DNA from: Klebsiella michiganensis
GTDB taxonomy: Bacteria; Pseudomonadota; Gammaproteobacteria; Enterobacterales; Enterobacteriaceae
Assembly (NCBI RefSeq): GCF_002925905.1
Contig: NZ_PRDB01000005.1
Span: 1-64,000 of the forward strand
Length of the DNA stretch: 64,000 bases
Direction: 5' to 3'
The notes under the pieces are model-generated. The model did not search any database and was not told the DNA's origin. It saw only the letters and a list, made by a program, of their open reading frames with translations. How positions within the stretch are numbered: position 1 is the first letter of the stretch; each line of letters starts with the position of its first letter. The translations under genes and the position numbers were made by a program. Shown in pieces: positions 53,503 to 64,000 of the stretch.

Positions 53503-53535
53503 TCACCAGGAAATATGCTGATATATTCCTGGTGA
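53503..53535 (-). terminator. nrdF terminator
   Basis: TCACCAGGAATATAT and ATATTTCCTGGTGA form a long stem on the minus strand, followed by TTTATTT. It ends the nrdHIEF operon nine bases past the nrdF stop. Confidence 0.85.
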
Positions 53536-53543
53536 AAGTAAGG

Positions 53544-56633
<3,090 letters not shown>

Positions 56634-56661
<28 letters not shown>

Positions 56662-57044
56662 AATTCGCTTACTCCTTTACGCACGTTGTCGACATCTTGC
56701 GGGGTGCCCATCAGCTCAAAGCGATAGAGATACGGTACGCCGCATTTCTGCTTGATGACGTCGCCTGCCCGGCCGTAGGCCTCGCCAAAATTACGATTGC
56801 CCGCGGCGATGACGCCGCGAATAAGCTGGCGGTTATGCGGATCGTTGAGGAAACGGATCGCCTGCCGGGGGACCGCGCCCGCCGTGCCGCCGCCGCCATA
56901 GCTGGGGACGATAAGAATGTAGGGTTCGTCTACCTGGATGCGCTCGCGTTCGTTAAGCGGTATACGCACGGCGGGCAGCTCCAGACGCTGGACGAACCGG
57001 TGCGTATTTTCGGAACTGCTGGAGAAGTAGACGATCAGGCTCAT
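56634..57044 (-). CDS. nrdI: Flavodoxin-like cofactor assembly protein NrdI
   Basis: NrdI supplies superoxide from its FMN to assemble the manganese cofactor of NrdF. The 136-residue protein has [14 protein letters not shown] for FMN phosphate binding and [14 protein letters not shown] in the flavin loop. It is coupled to nrdH by ATGA and overlaps nrdE. Confidence 0.95.
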
Positions 57045-57286
57045 ACGCTGGCCGCTGACGCTGTCGGGCGCAGGCGATTGATCATATCGGGACGGAAGCC
57101 GGACCAGCGGGTCTCTCCGGCAATCACCACCGGCAGTTGACGGAAACCCTGCTCGCGCAGCATATCAATGGCTTCAGGGTGGTGGTCGATGTTGATCATG
57201 TCGAATTCAAACCCGCGGGTTTCCATGGCCCGTTTAGTGGCATGGCACTGCACGCAGTCGTTTTTGGTGTAAATAGTAATGCGCAT
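57041..57286 (-). CDS. nrdH: Glutaredoxin-like protein NrdH
   Basis: NrdH is the specific thiol donor for NrdEF, reduced by thioredoxin reductase. The 81-residue protein has the redox CVQC motif at residues 11-14 and the family WSGFRPD near the C-terminus. The ATG at 57286 gives the E. coli N-terminus [10 protein letters not shown]; an upstream start five codons away has no better ribosome site. Confidence 0.95.
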   Translation of the reverse strand: MRITIYTKNDCVQCHATKRAMETRGFEFDMINIDHHPEAIDMLREQGFRQLPVVIAGETRWSGFRPDMINRLRPTASAASV

Positions 57287-57361
57287 GATTCGTATTTCCA
57301 TTTAAAATAACAGTACGACGTAAAAATTGACGTCGCGTGCTATGGGTTATCGTTGAAGGAA

Positions 57362-57408
57362 ATACTAGATGTAGTCATTTAAAAGTTCAACAACTCAATA
57401 TATATGGT
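57362..57408. promoter_or_regulatory. Pair of NrdR boxes
   Basis: ACTCAATATATATGGT (57393-57408) and ATACTAGATGTAGTCA (57362-57377) match the NrdR box consensus ACACWATATATWGWGT at about 13 and 12 of 16 positions. Their starts are 31 bases apart, three helical turns, the spacing usual for NrdR. They lie 76-122 bases upstream of nrdH and should repress the operon when dATP is high. Confidence 0.75.
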
Positions 57409-57469
57409 TTTTGTAAAGGTTAGCCCCCGCGGGAGGATCCGGCGGGGGGCGGGAATTCTTGCCGTGAAA

Positions 57470-57901
57470 TTACAGGCGCATACTCACCGCCAGACGATTA
57501 AAGGCGTTCATCAGGCTGATGGCGAAGGTCAGATCGCTGATCTGGTGGGCGCTGAAATGGTCCAGCAGCGGCTGATAAACGGCGTCTTCCGCATGGCTTT
57601 CGGCGATATGGGTCACCGATTCCGCCCACGCCAGCGCCGCGCGTTCCGCATCGCTGAAATGGGCGCTCACCCGCCAGCCTGCCAGCGCGTCCAGCTTGTT
57701 TTGCGCGACGCCGGATTTACGCAGGGCTTTGCTGTGCATCTCCAGGCAGAAGGCGCAGCCGTTGATTTGCGATACCCGCAAATACACCAGCTCGATCAGC
57801 GCGCCATCCAGCTCGCTTTTTTCCAGCGCAATTTTGGCCTGAACCAGGGCGTTATAGACTTCCGGGCTCAGTTCATTGTACGGCTGACGTAGTGTGTTCA
57901 T
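57470..57901 (-). CDS. AhpD-like peroxidase-family protein
   Basis: This is a carboxymuconolactone decarboxylase-type (AhpD-like) protein of 143 residues. It has the redox-active pair C49 and C52 in INGCAFCLEMHS, then the helix with HSKALRKSG. Such proteins act as thiol peroxidases or alkylhydroperoxidase partners. It is divergent from a MocR regulator, which is likely to control it. The open frame extends far upstream, but the ATG at 57901 with AGGAGAG fits the family. Confidence 0.88.
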   Translation of the reverse strand: MNTLRQPYNELSPEVYNALVQAKIALEKSELDGALIELVYLRVSQINGCAFCLEMHSKALRKSGVAQNKLDALAGWRVSAHFSDAERAALAWAESVTHIAESHAEDAVYQPLLDHFSAHQISDLTFAISLMNAFNRLAVSMRL

Positions 57902-57985
57902 TTTACTCTCCTCATTAAGACGCGAGGAAAATAGCACTATAATGGACTGCATAAGATAGCCATATTGCGATGAAAAAAGCAGACC

Positions 57986-59347
57986 ATGATGGACGGTAAA
58001 AAAATTCCGCACTACCAGCGCATTGCCCGACAGCTTAAGCAGGCGATTGAGCGCGGCGAGCTGGCTCCGGGCAGCAGGCTGCCTGCAAGTCGGGTCTATG
58101 CTCAGGAGCTTGGCGTGTCGCGAGCGACGATTGAGAACGCGTGGGGAGATCTGGTGGCGCAGGGATGGCTGGAGCGGCGCGGACAGGCAGGGACCTTTGT
58201 CAGCGATCGGCTGCTGCCGCAGCAAAACGCGCCCGTTCAGCCCATCGCGGGCGATGAAACCGCGGCGCCGCTGCCGTTTCAGCTGGGGCTGCCCGCGCTG
58301 GATCTGTTTCCACGCGGCCTGTGGGCGCGCGTGATGGGGCGGCGTCTGCGTACGCAAACGCGTTTTGACCTCGCGCCAGGCGATCCCTGCGGTGAACCGA
58401 CGCTTCGCCGGGCGATCGTCGATTATTTGCGTCTGTCGCGCAGCATTGAGTGTCGGCCTGAGCAGGTCTTGATCACCGGTAGCTACGCGGCCTCGATGCG
58501 CCTTATTTTGCGCACGCTGGCGCGGCCTGGCCAGCAAATGTGGATGGAAGATCCGGGGTTTCCGCTGATCCGGCCGGTAGTGAACGATGAGGGGGTGGCG
58601 ATCAATCCCGTTCCGGTCGACGACGACGGGATGGATATTCCCTGGGCGCAGCGGCATTACCCGAGTGCCCATTTCGCGCTGCTGACCCCGGCTCATCAAA
58701 GCCCGCTCGGCGTGGCGCTATCGCTGGCCAGGCGCAGACAGCTCCTGCTATGGGCGGCGCAGAATAACGCGTGGATTATCGAAGATGATTACGATAGCGA
58801 ATTCCGCTATCACGGTAAGCCGCTGCCGCCGCTGAAAAGCCTCGACGCCCCGCAGCGGGTCATCTATGCCGGGGCGTTCAGCAAGTCTTTGTTCCCGGCA
58901 TTACGCGCCGCCTGGCTGGTGGTGCCTGAGCCGCTGGTGGCGCAGTTTCGTGAACGGGCCGCGCTGATGTGCTGTAGCGTGCCGACGCTGTGGCAGCAGA
59001 CGCTGGCGGATTTTATTCGCGAAGGCCACTTCTGGCGGCATCTGAAGAAAATGCGCGCCAGCTATGCCCAGCGCCGACTGTGGCTTGAGTCGGCGCTGCG
59101 GGCGCAGGGATTCACCGTCGTGCCTCAGGCGGGCGGGATCCAGATGGTGGTCAGGGTCGCCGGAGACGATCGGCCTCTGGCGCAGCGCGCCAGACGGGCC
59201 GGGTTGGCCGTACAGGCGCTGAGCGACTGGCGGATGGAGGCTCTGGGAGAAGGGGGGCTGATAATGAGCTTCACCAACCTGACGTCGGCAGAAATGGCGA
59301 ACCAGGCTGTGCGTAAGCTTTATGTCGCGCTTTACCCGCAGAGATAA
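57986..59347 (+). CDS. MocR-type regulator (GntR/aminotransferase fusion)
   Basis: The 453-residue protein fuses a GntR winged helix (LPASRVYAQELGVSRATIENAW) to a class I aminotransferase-like domain that binds pyridoxal phosphate, with the Schiff-base lysine at about 300 in GAFSKSLFPALR and the aspartate in IEDDYDSEFRY. MocR proteins sense PLP-derived effectors and often regulate a divergent gene, here the AhpD-like gene 84 bases away. Its effector is unknown. Confidence 0.9.
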   Translation: MMDGKKIPHYQRIARQLKQAIERGELAPGSRLPASRVYAQELGVSRATIENAWGDLVAQGWLERRGQAGTFVSDRLLPQQNAPVQPIAGDETAAPLPFQLGLPALDLFPRGLWARVMGRRLRTQTRFDLAPGDPCGEPTLRRAIVDYLRLSRSIECRPEQVLITGSYAASMRLILRTLARPGQQMWMEDPGFPLIRPVVNDEGVAINPVPVDDDGMDIPWAQRHYPSAHFALLTPAHQSPLGVALSLARRRQLLLWAAQNNAWIIEDDYDSEFRYHGKPLPPLKSLDAPQRVIYAGAFSKSLFPALRAAWLVVPEPLVAQFRERAALMCCSVPTLWQQTLADFIREGHFWRHLKKMRASYAQRRLWLESALRAQGFTVVPQAGGIQMVVRVAGDDRPLAQRARRAGLAVQALSDWRMEALGEGGLIMSFTNLTSAEMANQAVRKLYVALYPQR

Positions 59348-59349
59348 CA

Positions 59350-59371
59350 AAAACCCCTGCAGGGCAGGGGT
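59350..59371 (-). terminator. ygaM terminator
   Basis: ACCCCTGC-CCT-GCAGGGGT is followed on the minus strand by TTTTTGTTA. It lies 40 bases after the ygaM stop and may stop MocR transcription from the other side as well. Confidence 0.75.
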
Positions 59372-59410
59372 AGACGCGTATTTGTTATCTTCATGGGTCT
59401 GGCTGTTTTA

Positions 59411-59737
59411 TTATCGACGTAAATTCAGCAATACGCCAATAAATACCCCAACGGCAGCTGCGGCGCCGACGCTTTGCCACGGTTTATCGCGCACATAGCT
59501 GTCAGCGCAGCCCATGGCATCGCACGCCGCCTGCTGAACGCGGTTATTGCCGTTAAGCCGCGCGCGGGTCTCTTTCAGCAGCGCCTGCGCTTTTTTACGC
59601 GCGGCCTCCGCTTCGTCCTTGGCGTCGCTGCCCCATGATTTCAGCACCTCTTCCAGCGTATCCGCTAATTGGCTGACATCATTATGGATATCTTCAGCGC
59701 TCTCTTCTACGTTGTTGCGGTTTGCTCGGTTGGCCAT
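59411..59737 (-). CDS. ygaM: YgaM, DUF883/ElaB-type membrane-associated protein
   Basis: YgaM belongs to the YqjD/ElaB/YgaM family, which bind the inner membrane and ribosomes in stationary phase. The 108-residue product has a coiled-coil (residues 10-65, SQLADTLEEVLKSWG) and a C-terminal hydrophobic tail (VGAAAAVGVFIGVLLNL). It has its own promoter region shared with divergent ygaC. Confidence 0.92.
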   Translation of the reverse strand: MANRANRNNVEESAEDIHNDVSQLADTLEEVLKSWGSDAKDEAEAARKKAQALLKETRARLNGNNRVQQAACDAMGCADSYVRDKPWQSVGAAAAVGVFIGVLLNLRR

Positions 59738-59886
59738 TGGTTTCTCCCTTTATTCCATTGAGTCTATAAGTGTAGGACAAGATTTTGAATTATGCTGTAA
59801 ATAGCCCTTTATGGAATATTCCGAAAGCGTTGCCTTTAATGAATAAGGTAAGGTTAACGTGCGGTAAAAGATAATGAGGAATGAGT

Positions 59887-60237
59887 ATGTATTTAAGACC
59901 CGATGAGGTGGCGCGTGTTCTTGAAAAAGCCGGCTTCACCATGGATGTTGTGACGCAAAAAGCGTACGGCTATCGCCGTGGCGATAATTATGTTTATGTG
60001 AACCGTGAAGCTCGTATGGGGCGTACCGCGTTAATTATTCATCCGGCTTTAAAAGAGCGCAGCACAACGCTTGCGGAGCCCGCGTCGGATATCAAAACCT
60101 GCGATCACTACGAGCAGTTCCCGCTCTATTTAGCGGGCGATGCTCAGCAGCATTATGGTATTCCACACGGGTTCAGTTCGCGCATGGCGCTTGAGCGTTT
60201 TCTGAGTGGCCTGTTTGGCGAAACGCAGTATAGCTGA
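59887..60237 (+). CDS. ygaC: YgaC, DUF2002 family protein
   Basis: YgaC is a conserved protein of unknown function; in E. coli it is iron-regulated. The 116-residue protein starts [17 protein letters not shown] and includes [18 protein letters not shown]. An ATG two codons upstream exists, but AGGA ends right at it; the ATG at 59887 has correct spacing. A strong terminator follows. Confidence 0.93.
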   Translation: MYLRPDEVARVLEKAGFTMDVVTQKAYGYRRGDNYVYVNREARMGRTALIIHPALKERSTTLAEPASDIKTCDHYEQFPLYLAGDAQQHYGIPHGFSSRMALERFLSGLFGETQYS

Positions 60238-60238
60238 C

Positions 60239-60270
60239 AAAAAGCGGCTGGCTGAACCAGTCGCTTTTTT
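60239..60270 (+). terminator. ygaC terminator, shared with alaE
   Basis: AAAAGCGGCTGG-CTGAA-CCAGTCGCTTTTTT is a stem with a T tract on the plus strand and an A tract on the other, so it can serve both convergent genes. Confidence 0.9.
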
Positions 60271-60278
60271 GTATCAAC

Positions 60279-60728
60279 TCAGGCTTTGGCCTGCTGATAG
60301 GGGCTGACGCGAAACAGGCGGCGGCAGTAGTCGAGGAAATAGCCGTACGCTGCGCCCATCATCATCGATACCACGATGTTGGAACTTACCGCCGCGGCGA
60401 TCTGATGCCAGTCGGCGCCGACAACCAGCAGAATCGCGACGTATACCGGCGACTGGAACGTCACATAGGCCACCACATCCGCAATATTCTTCATCCAGCC
60501 GGATGCGCTAATGCGGCGCGCCTGGCGCATCGCGAAATCTCGATAAAAACCGTAAGGCACGGCAATAATAATGTTCACCGGAATCGCCACCAGTCTCGAA
60601 GATAACGACTGCTGGAAGGTCATTCCGGAGAGAAAAATTTCGATCATCATGTTCACAACGGTGCAGTACACCACCATCGCAAAGGTGTCTGCTACCGCAT
60701 GACGCAAGCGGGACTGCGCAGAGAACAT
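60279..60728 (-). CDS. alaE: L-alanine exporter AlaE
   Basis: AlaE exports L-alanine. The 149-residue protein has four hydrophobic segments and matches the E. coli sequence from [16 protein letters not shown] to the [14 protein letters not shown] end. The ATG at 60728 gives the family start; twelve further upstream codons are open but not conserved. Confidence 0.94.
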   Translation of the reverse strand: MFSAQSRLRHAVADTFAMVVYCTVVNMMIEIFLSGMTFQQSLSSRLVAIPVNIIIAVPYGFYRDFAMRQARRISASGWMKNIADVVAYVTFQSPVYVAILLVVGADWHQIAAAVSSNIVVSMMMGAAYGYFLDYCRRLFRVSPYQQAKA

Positions 60729-61433
60729 TGGTATGCTCCTCGAAAATGAAGTCGATAATGCCAAAAGATTCGCGGTTATTCAGCGTTTTTGGGTGCCTGT
60801 TTTGATGTGCGTAGATTATATCTCTGCATTAAAAGAGGCAACTAGCTATAAATTTTTATTTAAAGGCTTTTGGTCGATAAAATACTCTGCGTCAGGCTAT
60901 TTTTTGTTCGTTACGCTACTTTTGTTCTCTTTGTTTATTTTTTTATTGTTTTTCAATTGGTTGTAAAATAAATACGTCATATAGATGAGAGCCAATCCGG
61001 GTTGTGAGGGGGGATTTCGCGACAGAATCGCGTAGCGGTGTGAGTTGTGTCACTTTTGGCGTTTTTTACACGTATAAAAGAGGAATGGTAGTATTATATG
61101 CTGATTTGTCTTCTGGGTGGACATTCGGATTTTTTGCATGACTATTCTATAAACGCCCGTAGCGCCCTGCGAGGCGCAACCGTAAATATACGGATAACCT
61201 GCTGAGCATACAGGTAATAAGATAAAGACGTTGCCTGGCGAATAGTATTATTTGCAAAAGAATTTATTCAGTGTTGATAATTTCGCTTTTGTCGATTTGT
61301 TTACCTTATTAATTGCTAAACATTTCTGGTGCTATATAAGGAATTAGTGAAAGGCTGGAAATACATTATCATATCAATTAAACTAGCGCCGTAATCTTTG
61401 TTTCATTTGCTATTTGGGAATTTTTTGAATTAT
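60729..61433. other. Long AT-rich intergenic region
   Basis: The 705 bases between alaE and stpA contain no convincing gene. An open frame at 60733-60966 codes for a 77-residue hydrophobic peptide but overlaps the alaE leader and lacks a ribosome site. The stretch 61041-61440 is very AT-rich with several TATAAT-like elements, consistent with multiple stpA promoters and H-NS/StpA binding. GAGGCGCAACCG and CTGAGCATACAG are possible short structured elements. Confidence 0.6.
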
Positions 61434-61835
61434 ATGTCATTACTATTAGAGAAATTGAATAATATCCGTTCACTTCGCGCCATGTCCCGTGAATTCTCCA
61501 TTGACGTGCTTGAAGATATGCTGGCAAAGCTAAGGACCGTCACTGAAGAAAAACGCGCTGAGGAGCAGGCGGCTCAGGCGCTGCGCGCAGAACATCAGGA
61601 AAAAATAAATACCTGGCTGGAATTAATGCTGGCTGACGGCATTACCCCTGAACAATTAGCGGGCCACAACAGCGCCTCCCCGAAAGGGAGCAAAAAGCGC
61701 CAGCCGCGTCCGGCTAAATATCGTTTTACCGACCATACCGGCGCCGAGAAAACCTGGACCGGGCAGGGACGTATGCCGAAGCCGCTGGCTAAAGCGGTGG
61801 CTGAGGGAAAATCCCTTGATAGCTTCCTGATCTAA
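61434..61835 (+). CDS. stpA: DNA-binding protein StpA (H-NS paralogue)
   Basis: StpA is a nucleoid protein and RNA chaperone that resembles H-NS. The 133-residue protein has an N-terminal dimerisation region (LEKLNNIRSLRAMSREFS) with a coiled-coil to about residue 65, and a C-terminal DNA-binding domain (KYRFTDHTGAEKTWTGQGRMPK). It matches StpA rather than H-NS in the C-terminal SFLI end and in its location. The ribosome site is weak. Confidence 0.93.
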   Translation: MSLLLEKLNNIRSLRAMSREFSIDVLEDMLAKLRTVTEEKRAEEQAAQALRAEHQEKINTWLELMLADGITPEQLAGHNSASPKGSKKRQPRPAKYRFTDHTGAEKTWTGQGRMPKPLAKAVAEGKSLDSFLI

Positions 61836-61843
61836 TATTGAAT

Positions 61844-61863
61844 ACGGTGGGGAGACCCACCGT
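61844..61863 (+). terminator. Hairpin after stpA
   Basis: ACGGTGGG-GAGA-CCCACCGT, with a GNRA-type loop, starts nine bases past the stpA stop. The following TATCGTT is a poor T tract. Confidence 0.6.
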
Positions 61864-61881
61864 TATCGTTAGCCGGTTTAA

Positions 61882-62061
61882 TCAGCACACGCCAAAATCG
61901 CCGTCTTCTTTATAAGCCGTCACATCGGCGGCCTTCAGCGTATATTTCTCACCCTGCTCGTTGCTTGCCTGAACGGCAATAATGCGATCGTCCTGGACTT
62001 CAACGACTTTAAGTTTTGGCCCACCCGCGCGCGGTTGTACCAGGTCACCGACTGAAAACAT
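61882..62061 (-). CDS. Small YodC-like protein, 59 residues
   Basis: This small gene encodes 59 residues starting MFSVGDLVQPRAGGPKLKVV, with AGGAGA ahead of the ATG. The GDLV and GGP motifs and the beta-rich pattern resemble YodC (DUF2158), an SH3-like fold. The end is GDFGVC, with a terminal cysteine. It is convergent with stpA and 91 bases after ygaP. The function is unknown; E. coli does not, as I recall, have it here. Confidence 0.78.
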   Translation of the reverse strand: MFSVGDLVQPRAGGPKLKVVEVQDDRIIAVQASNEQGEKYTLKAADVTAYKEDGDFGVC

Positions 62062-62152
62062 ACTGCTTCTCCTGTGTGCTGATGAATCTTTTCGCTGACA
62101 TAACCATAGCTCAGCAAAAGCGTTACCAACAGTCTCTCAAAAGAGGTAGAGG

Positions 62153-62674
62153 CTAGCGACGGTTCCAGGGCATCAAAGCCAAAAGACGCGCCATACCGCA
62201 AAACCCGGTAATACCGGCAAAGATTAAGCCGGCGCCGACGAAGGCGCTAAGCAGAAAAAAGCCGCTGCTGAAAGCGTAACCTAAAGCGACGCCAAGCAAA
62301 ATCAGGGCGCCGGCGGCGATCTGTACCTGACGCATAAGCGGCAGCGGCTGTGATTTATCCTCTTTCACCGGCAGACCGGCCGCTTTCCACGCCTGAATTC
62401 CGCCAGCCAGCAGCTTTACCTGCGCCGGTGCGGCGGCCTGCGCCAGACGGGCTGCGTTATTTTGGGTGCGCGATCCCGCCTGACAGTGAAAAATAATCGT
62501 CTCTTCGGGACTGGCGTGCAGCGCTGCGCCATTCGTCAGCGTCGCCAGCGGCACGAGCTCCGCCCCGGGAATATGCTCGCGGGCGTATTCATCGGCATCG
62601 CGGATATCGATCAGCCGGCCGCCCCGGGCGACGAGCGCCTGGGCTTCGGCAGGCGAAAGAGTGGCAATAGGCAT
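62153..62674 (-). CDS. ygaP: Membrane rhodanese YgaP
   Basis: YgaP is an inner-membrane sulfurtransferase. The 173-residue protein has a rhodanese domain with catalytic C64 in FHCQAGSRT, and two C-terminal membrane helices ([17 protein letters not shown] and [15 protein letters not shown]). The second cysteine in FCGMARLL may be functional. It follows ygaV by 9 bases. Confidence 0.94.
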   Translation of the reverse strand: MPIATLSPAEAQALVARGGRLIDIRDADEYAREHIPGAELVPLATLTNGAALHASPEETIIFHCQAGSRTQNNAARLAQAAAPAQVKLLAGGIQAWKAAGLPVKEDKSQPLPLMRQVQIAAGALILLGVALGYAFSSGFFLLSAFVGAGLIFAGITGFCGMARLLALMPWNRR

Positions 62675-62683
62675 AAAGGCTCC

Positions 62684-62983
62684 TTAAGGACAATAGATTG
62701 ACTTCAGCACGGCGACGATTTGCTGAACCGCTGGCCGGGTAATGAAGTAGTGAATGCGCTGCGCCTGACGTTCGCAGCCGATCAGGCCTTCATCACGCAT
62801 CCGCGCCAGATGCTGGGAAGTTGCGGAGGGGCTCAGCTCGGTTATCCGCGCCAGTTCGCCGGCGCTGGTGCCCGGCGCATCGCATAGCATGCACAGAATC
62901 AATAGCCTGCTGGGATGGCTCATGGCTTTCAGCAGCGCGGCGGCTTCGCCGGCGCTGGCCTGTAGCTGTTCGGGTGTATTCAT
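62684..62983 (-). CDS. ygaV: ArsR-family regulator YgaV
   Basis: YgaV is a small winged-helix regulator of ygaVP, thought to respond to sulfide or tributyltin. The 99-residue protein has the helix-turn-helix LSPSATSQHLARMRDEG. Cysteines 31, 34, 70 and 98 are candidates for sensing. It heads the ygaVP operon behind a nested palindrome. Confidence 0.92.
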   Translation of the reverse strand: MNTPEQLQASAGEAAALLKAMSHPSRLLILCMLCDAPGTSAGELARITELSPSATSQHLARMRDEGLIGCERQAQRIHYFITRPAVQQIVAVLKSIYCP

Positions 62984-62986
62984 TTA

Positions 62987-63020
62987 TTTTAGTCTTTTCT
63001 AAATTTAGTAAATTCTAAAA
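62987..63020. promoter_or_regulatory. Candidate YgaV operator
   Basis: TTTTAG (62987-62992) and CTAAAA (63015-63020) flank the inner palindrome CTAAATTTAG (62999-63008). The site starts 3 bases from the ygaV ATG and would cover its leader. ArsR-family self-control fits this position. Confidence 0.6.
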
Positions 63021-63165
63021 TAAAAAAGCGTATTACGCCAGCAATGGCTGCCGCTGTGGCTAAACAGCGTGGCCAAAACCAGGACGATTCTTGAGCGCCG
63101 GGTTAAGCGTAACTTAAGCCAGGGTGGCGATAATGACGGAAATATGACTGTCGCGAGCTACCGCC

Positions 63166-63762
63166 ATGAACGTACTGGAAACCCTTAATCAAAGCGCCTT
63201 TTTAGCGCTGAACGCATCGCCCGGCACGCCGGAGGCGATCCTGGCATTGGCGCGTTTTTCAGCGAGCGGGATCATCTTTGTGGTTCCGGCCATTCTGCTC
63301 TGGCTGTGGTTTTCCGGCGGGCGGCAGGGTCATCGGCAGGCGCTGTTTTGTACCTTGAGTATTCTGATCGCGCTGGGATTGGGATCGATCTGCGGAATGC
63401 TGCTGTTTCATCCGCGGCCGTTTATGATCCCGCTTGGCCATACCTGGATAAATCATCCGGCGGATAACTCTTTCCCGAGCGACCACGGCACGGTGATGTT
63501 TAGCGCCGCGTTTGCACTGCTCTCGCTGCGCTCACGCGCCGCGGGGCTCTTTCTGCTGCTGGCGGCGCTGCCTGTTGCCTGGTCGCGGATCTTTCTTGGG
63601 GTTCACTTTCCGCTGGACATGGTGGGGGCGGCGTTGGTTTCAGCCTGCGGCGTCTGCGTCGCGAAGCTTATCTGGTCGGGCATTGGGCACCGCTTAACCT
63701 CCCTGTGTGAAGCGATAAGCAGACGCCTGTTCGCCTGGCTACCGCCGCGCTTCACGCCCTGA
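63166..63762 (+). CDS. PAP2 undecaprenyl-diphosphatase-like protein
   Basis: This is a membrane phosphatase of the PAP2/BcrC type, probably acting on undecaprenyl diphosphate. The 198-residue protein has about six hydrophobic segments and the three motifs: FHPRPF (with the family Lys/Arg site), SFPSDHGTVM, and SRIFLGVHFPLDMVG. Members in this size class include YbjG. It is a single gene; its promoter faces ygaV. Confidence 0.85.
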   Translation: MNVLETLNQSAFLALNASPGTPEAILALARFSASGIIFVVPAILLWLWFSGGRQGHRQALFCTLSILIALGLGSICGMLLFHPRPFMIPLGHTWINHPADNSFPSDHGTVMFSAAFALLSLRSRAAGLFLLLAALPVAWSRIFLGVHFPLDMVGAALVSACGVCVAKLIWSGIGHRLTSLCEAISRRLFAWLPPRFTP

Positions 63763-63775
63763 GCGAATCAGAAGG

Positions 63776-64000
63776 CTATGCGCTATGGCTTCCGCGACGG
63801 GCCGCACGGCGATACAGCGTACTGCGCGCGACGCCTAACGCCTGCGCGGCCTTACTGATGTTGCCGTTATAGCTTGCCAGCGTGTCGGCAATCAGCTGCG
63901 CATCGTGCTGCTGAAGCCCGCGCAGCGGGCGGGCGGCGGGCGGGCTTCGATACTCCTGGGGCAAATCATCTATCCCCAGCGTTTCACCCTCTTCGGCGAG
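63776..64000 (-). CDS. Sigma-54-dependent activator, C-terminal part
   Basis: Only the last 74 residues are in the window; the 5' part lies beyond the right edge. The segment has a Fis-type helix-turn-helix, QLIADTLASYNGNISKAAQA, and LGVARSTLYRRAARRG, typical of AcoR- or DhaR-type activators. Which one cannot be told from this end. The stop is 13 bases from the PAP2 gene stop, on the opposite strand. Confidence 0.85.
   Translation of the reverse strand, partial: LAEEGETLGIDDLPQEYRSPPAARPLRGLQQHDAQLIADTLASYNGNISKAAQALGVARSTLYRRAARRGSHSA

Noticed and set aside
60733-60966. 77-residue plus-strand frame in the alaE leader
   Set aside because: It has no ribosome site, low-complexity hydrophobic composition and overlaps the divergent promoter region.
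61085-61141. 18-residue frame after GAGGA in the stpA upstream region
   Set aside because: GAGGA directly abuts the ATG, which is too close for initiation, and there is no conserved feature.

Overview
The window is chromosomal DNA from an enterobacterium close to Klebsiella, Raoultella or Enterobacter. The basis is near-identity, from memory, of many proteins to Escherichia coli orthologues (CsrA, RecA, AlaS, HycE, MicA), high GC at third codon positions, and an E. coli-like gene order from hyc to stpA broken by insertions I associate with Klebsiella. I cannot fix the species from sequence alone.

Layout. 1-9263 holds the formate hydrogenlyase-1 genes: hypB and hypA leftward, hycABCDEFGHI rightward, with facing sigma-54 promoters and a candidate FhlA enhancer. 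9264-13789 has a REP cluster and the aryl-beta-glucoside genes ascB-ascF with divergent ascG. 13790-17708 holds hydN, hypF and a nickel/cobalt permease, a second hydrogenase-maturation operon with its own sigma-54 promoter. 17940-22247 is the nitric-oxide module norVW facing norR. 22210-27210 is the glucitol operon srlA-E-B-D-gutM-srlR-gutQ. mltB follows, then a zinc-type ABC transporter (28685-31209) whose ATPase gene carries a one-base frameshift, and a small membrane protein gene. 31678-37068 is pncC-recA-recX-alaS-csrA. 37392-38504 is a tRNA array: one tRNA-Ser(GCU) and four identical tRNA-Arg(ACG), with repeated structured spacers. Next come a BON lipoprotein, yqaB, yqaA, gshA, the sRNA micA (opposite strand) and luxS. 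An AraC regulator and a long-form 2-isopropylmalate synthase sit between luxS and emrB. Then, leftward, emrB-emrA-mprA, ygaH-ygaZ, proX-proW-proV and nrdF-nrdE-nrdI-nrdH. An AhpD-like/MocR pair, ygaM, ygaC, alaE, stpA, a small 59-residue gene, ygaP, ygaV, a PAP2 phosphatase and the C-terminus of a sigma-54 activator finish the window.

Functionally, much of the region serves anaerobic and stress physiology. Formate is split to H2 and CO2 by Hyc, whose nickel site needs HypA/B/F, HycI and nickel, which the adjacent permease may supply. NorVW removes nitric oxide. Zinc uptake, the manganese/iron ribonucleotide reductase NrdEF, osmoprotection (ProU), SOS (RecA) and envelope stress (MicA) are also present.

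Most genes are familiar. The least-explained elements are the frameshifted zinc ATPase with a 34-residue TTG-start membrane peptide ahead of it, the four tRNA-spacer structures that end in a copy of the tRNA 3' end, the luxS-emrB insertion, and the 75- and 59-residue small proteins.
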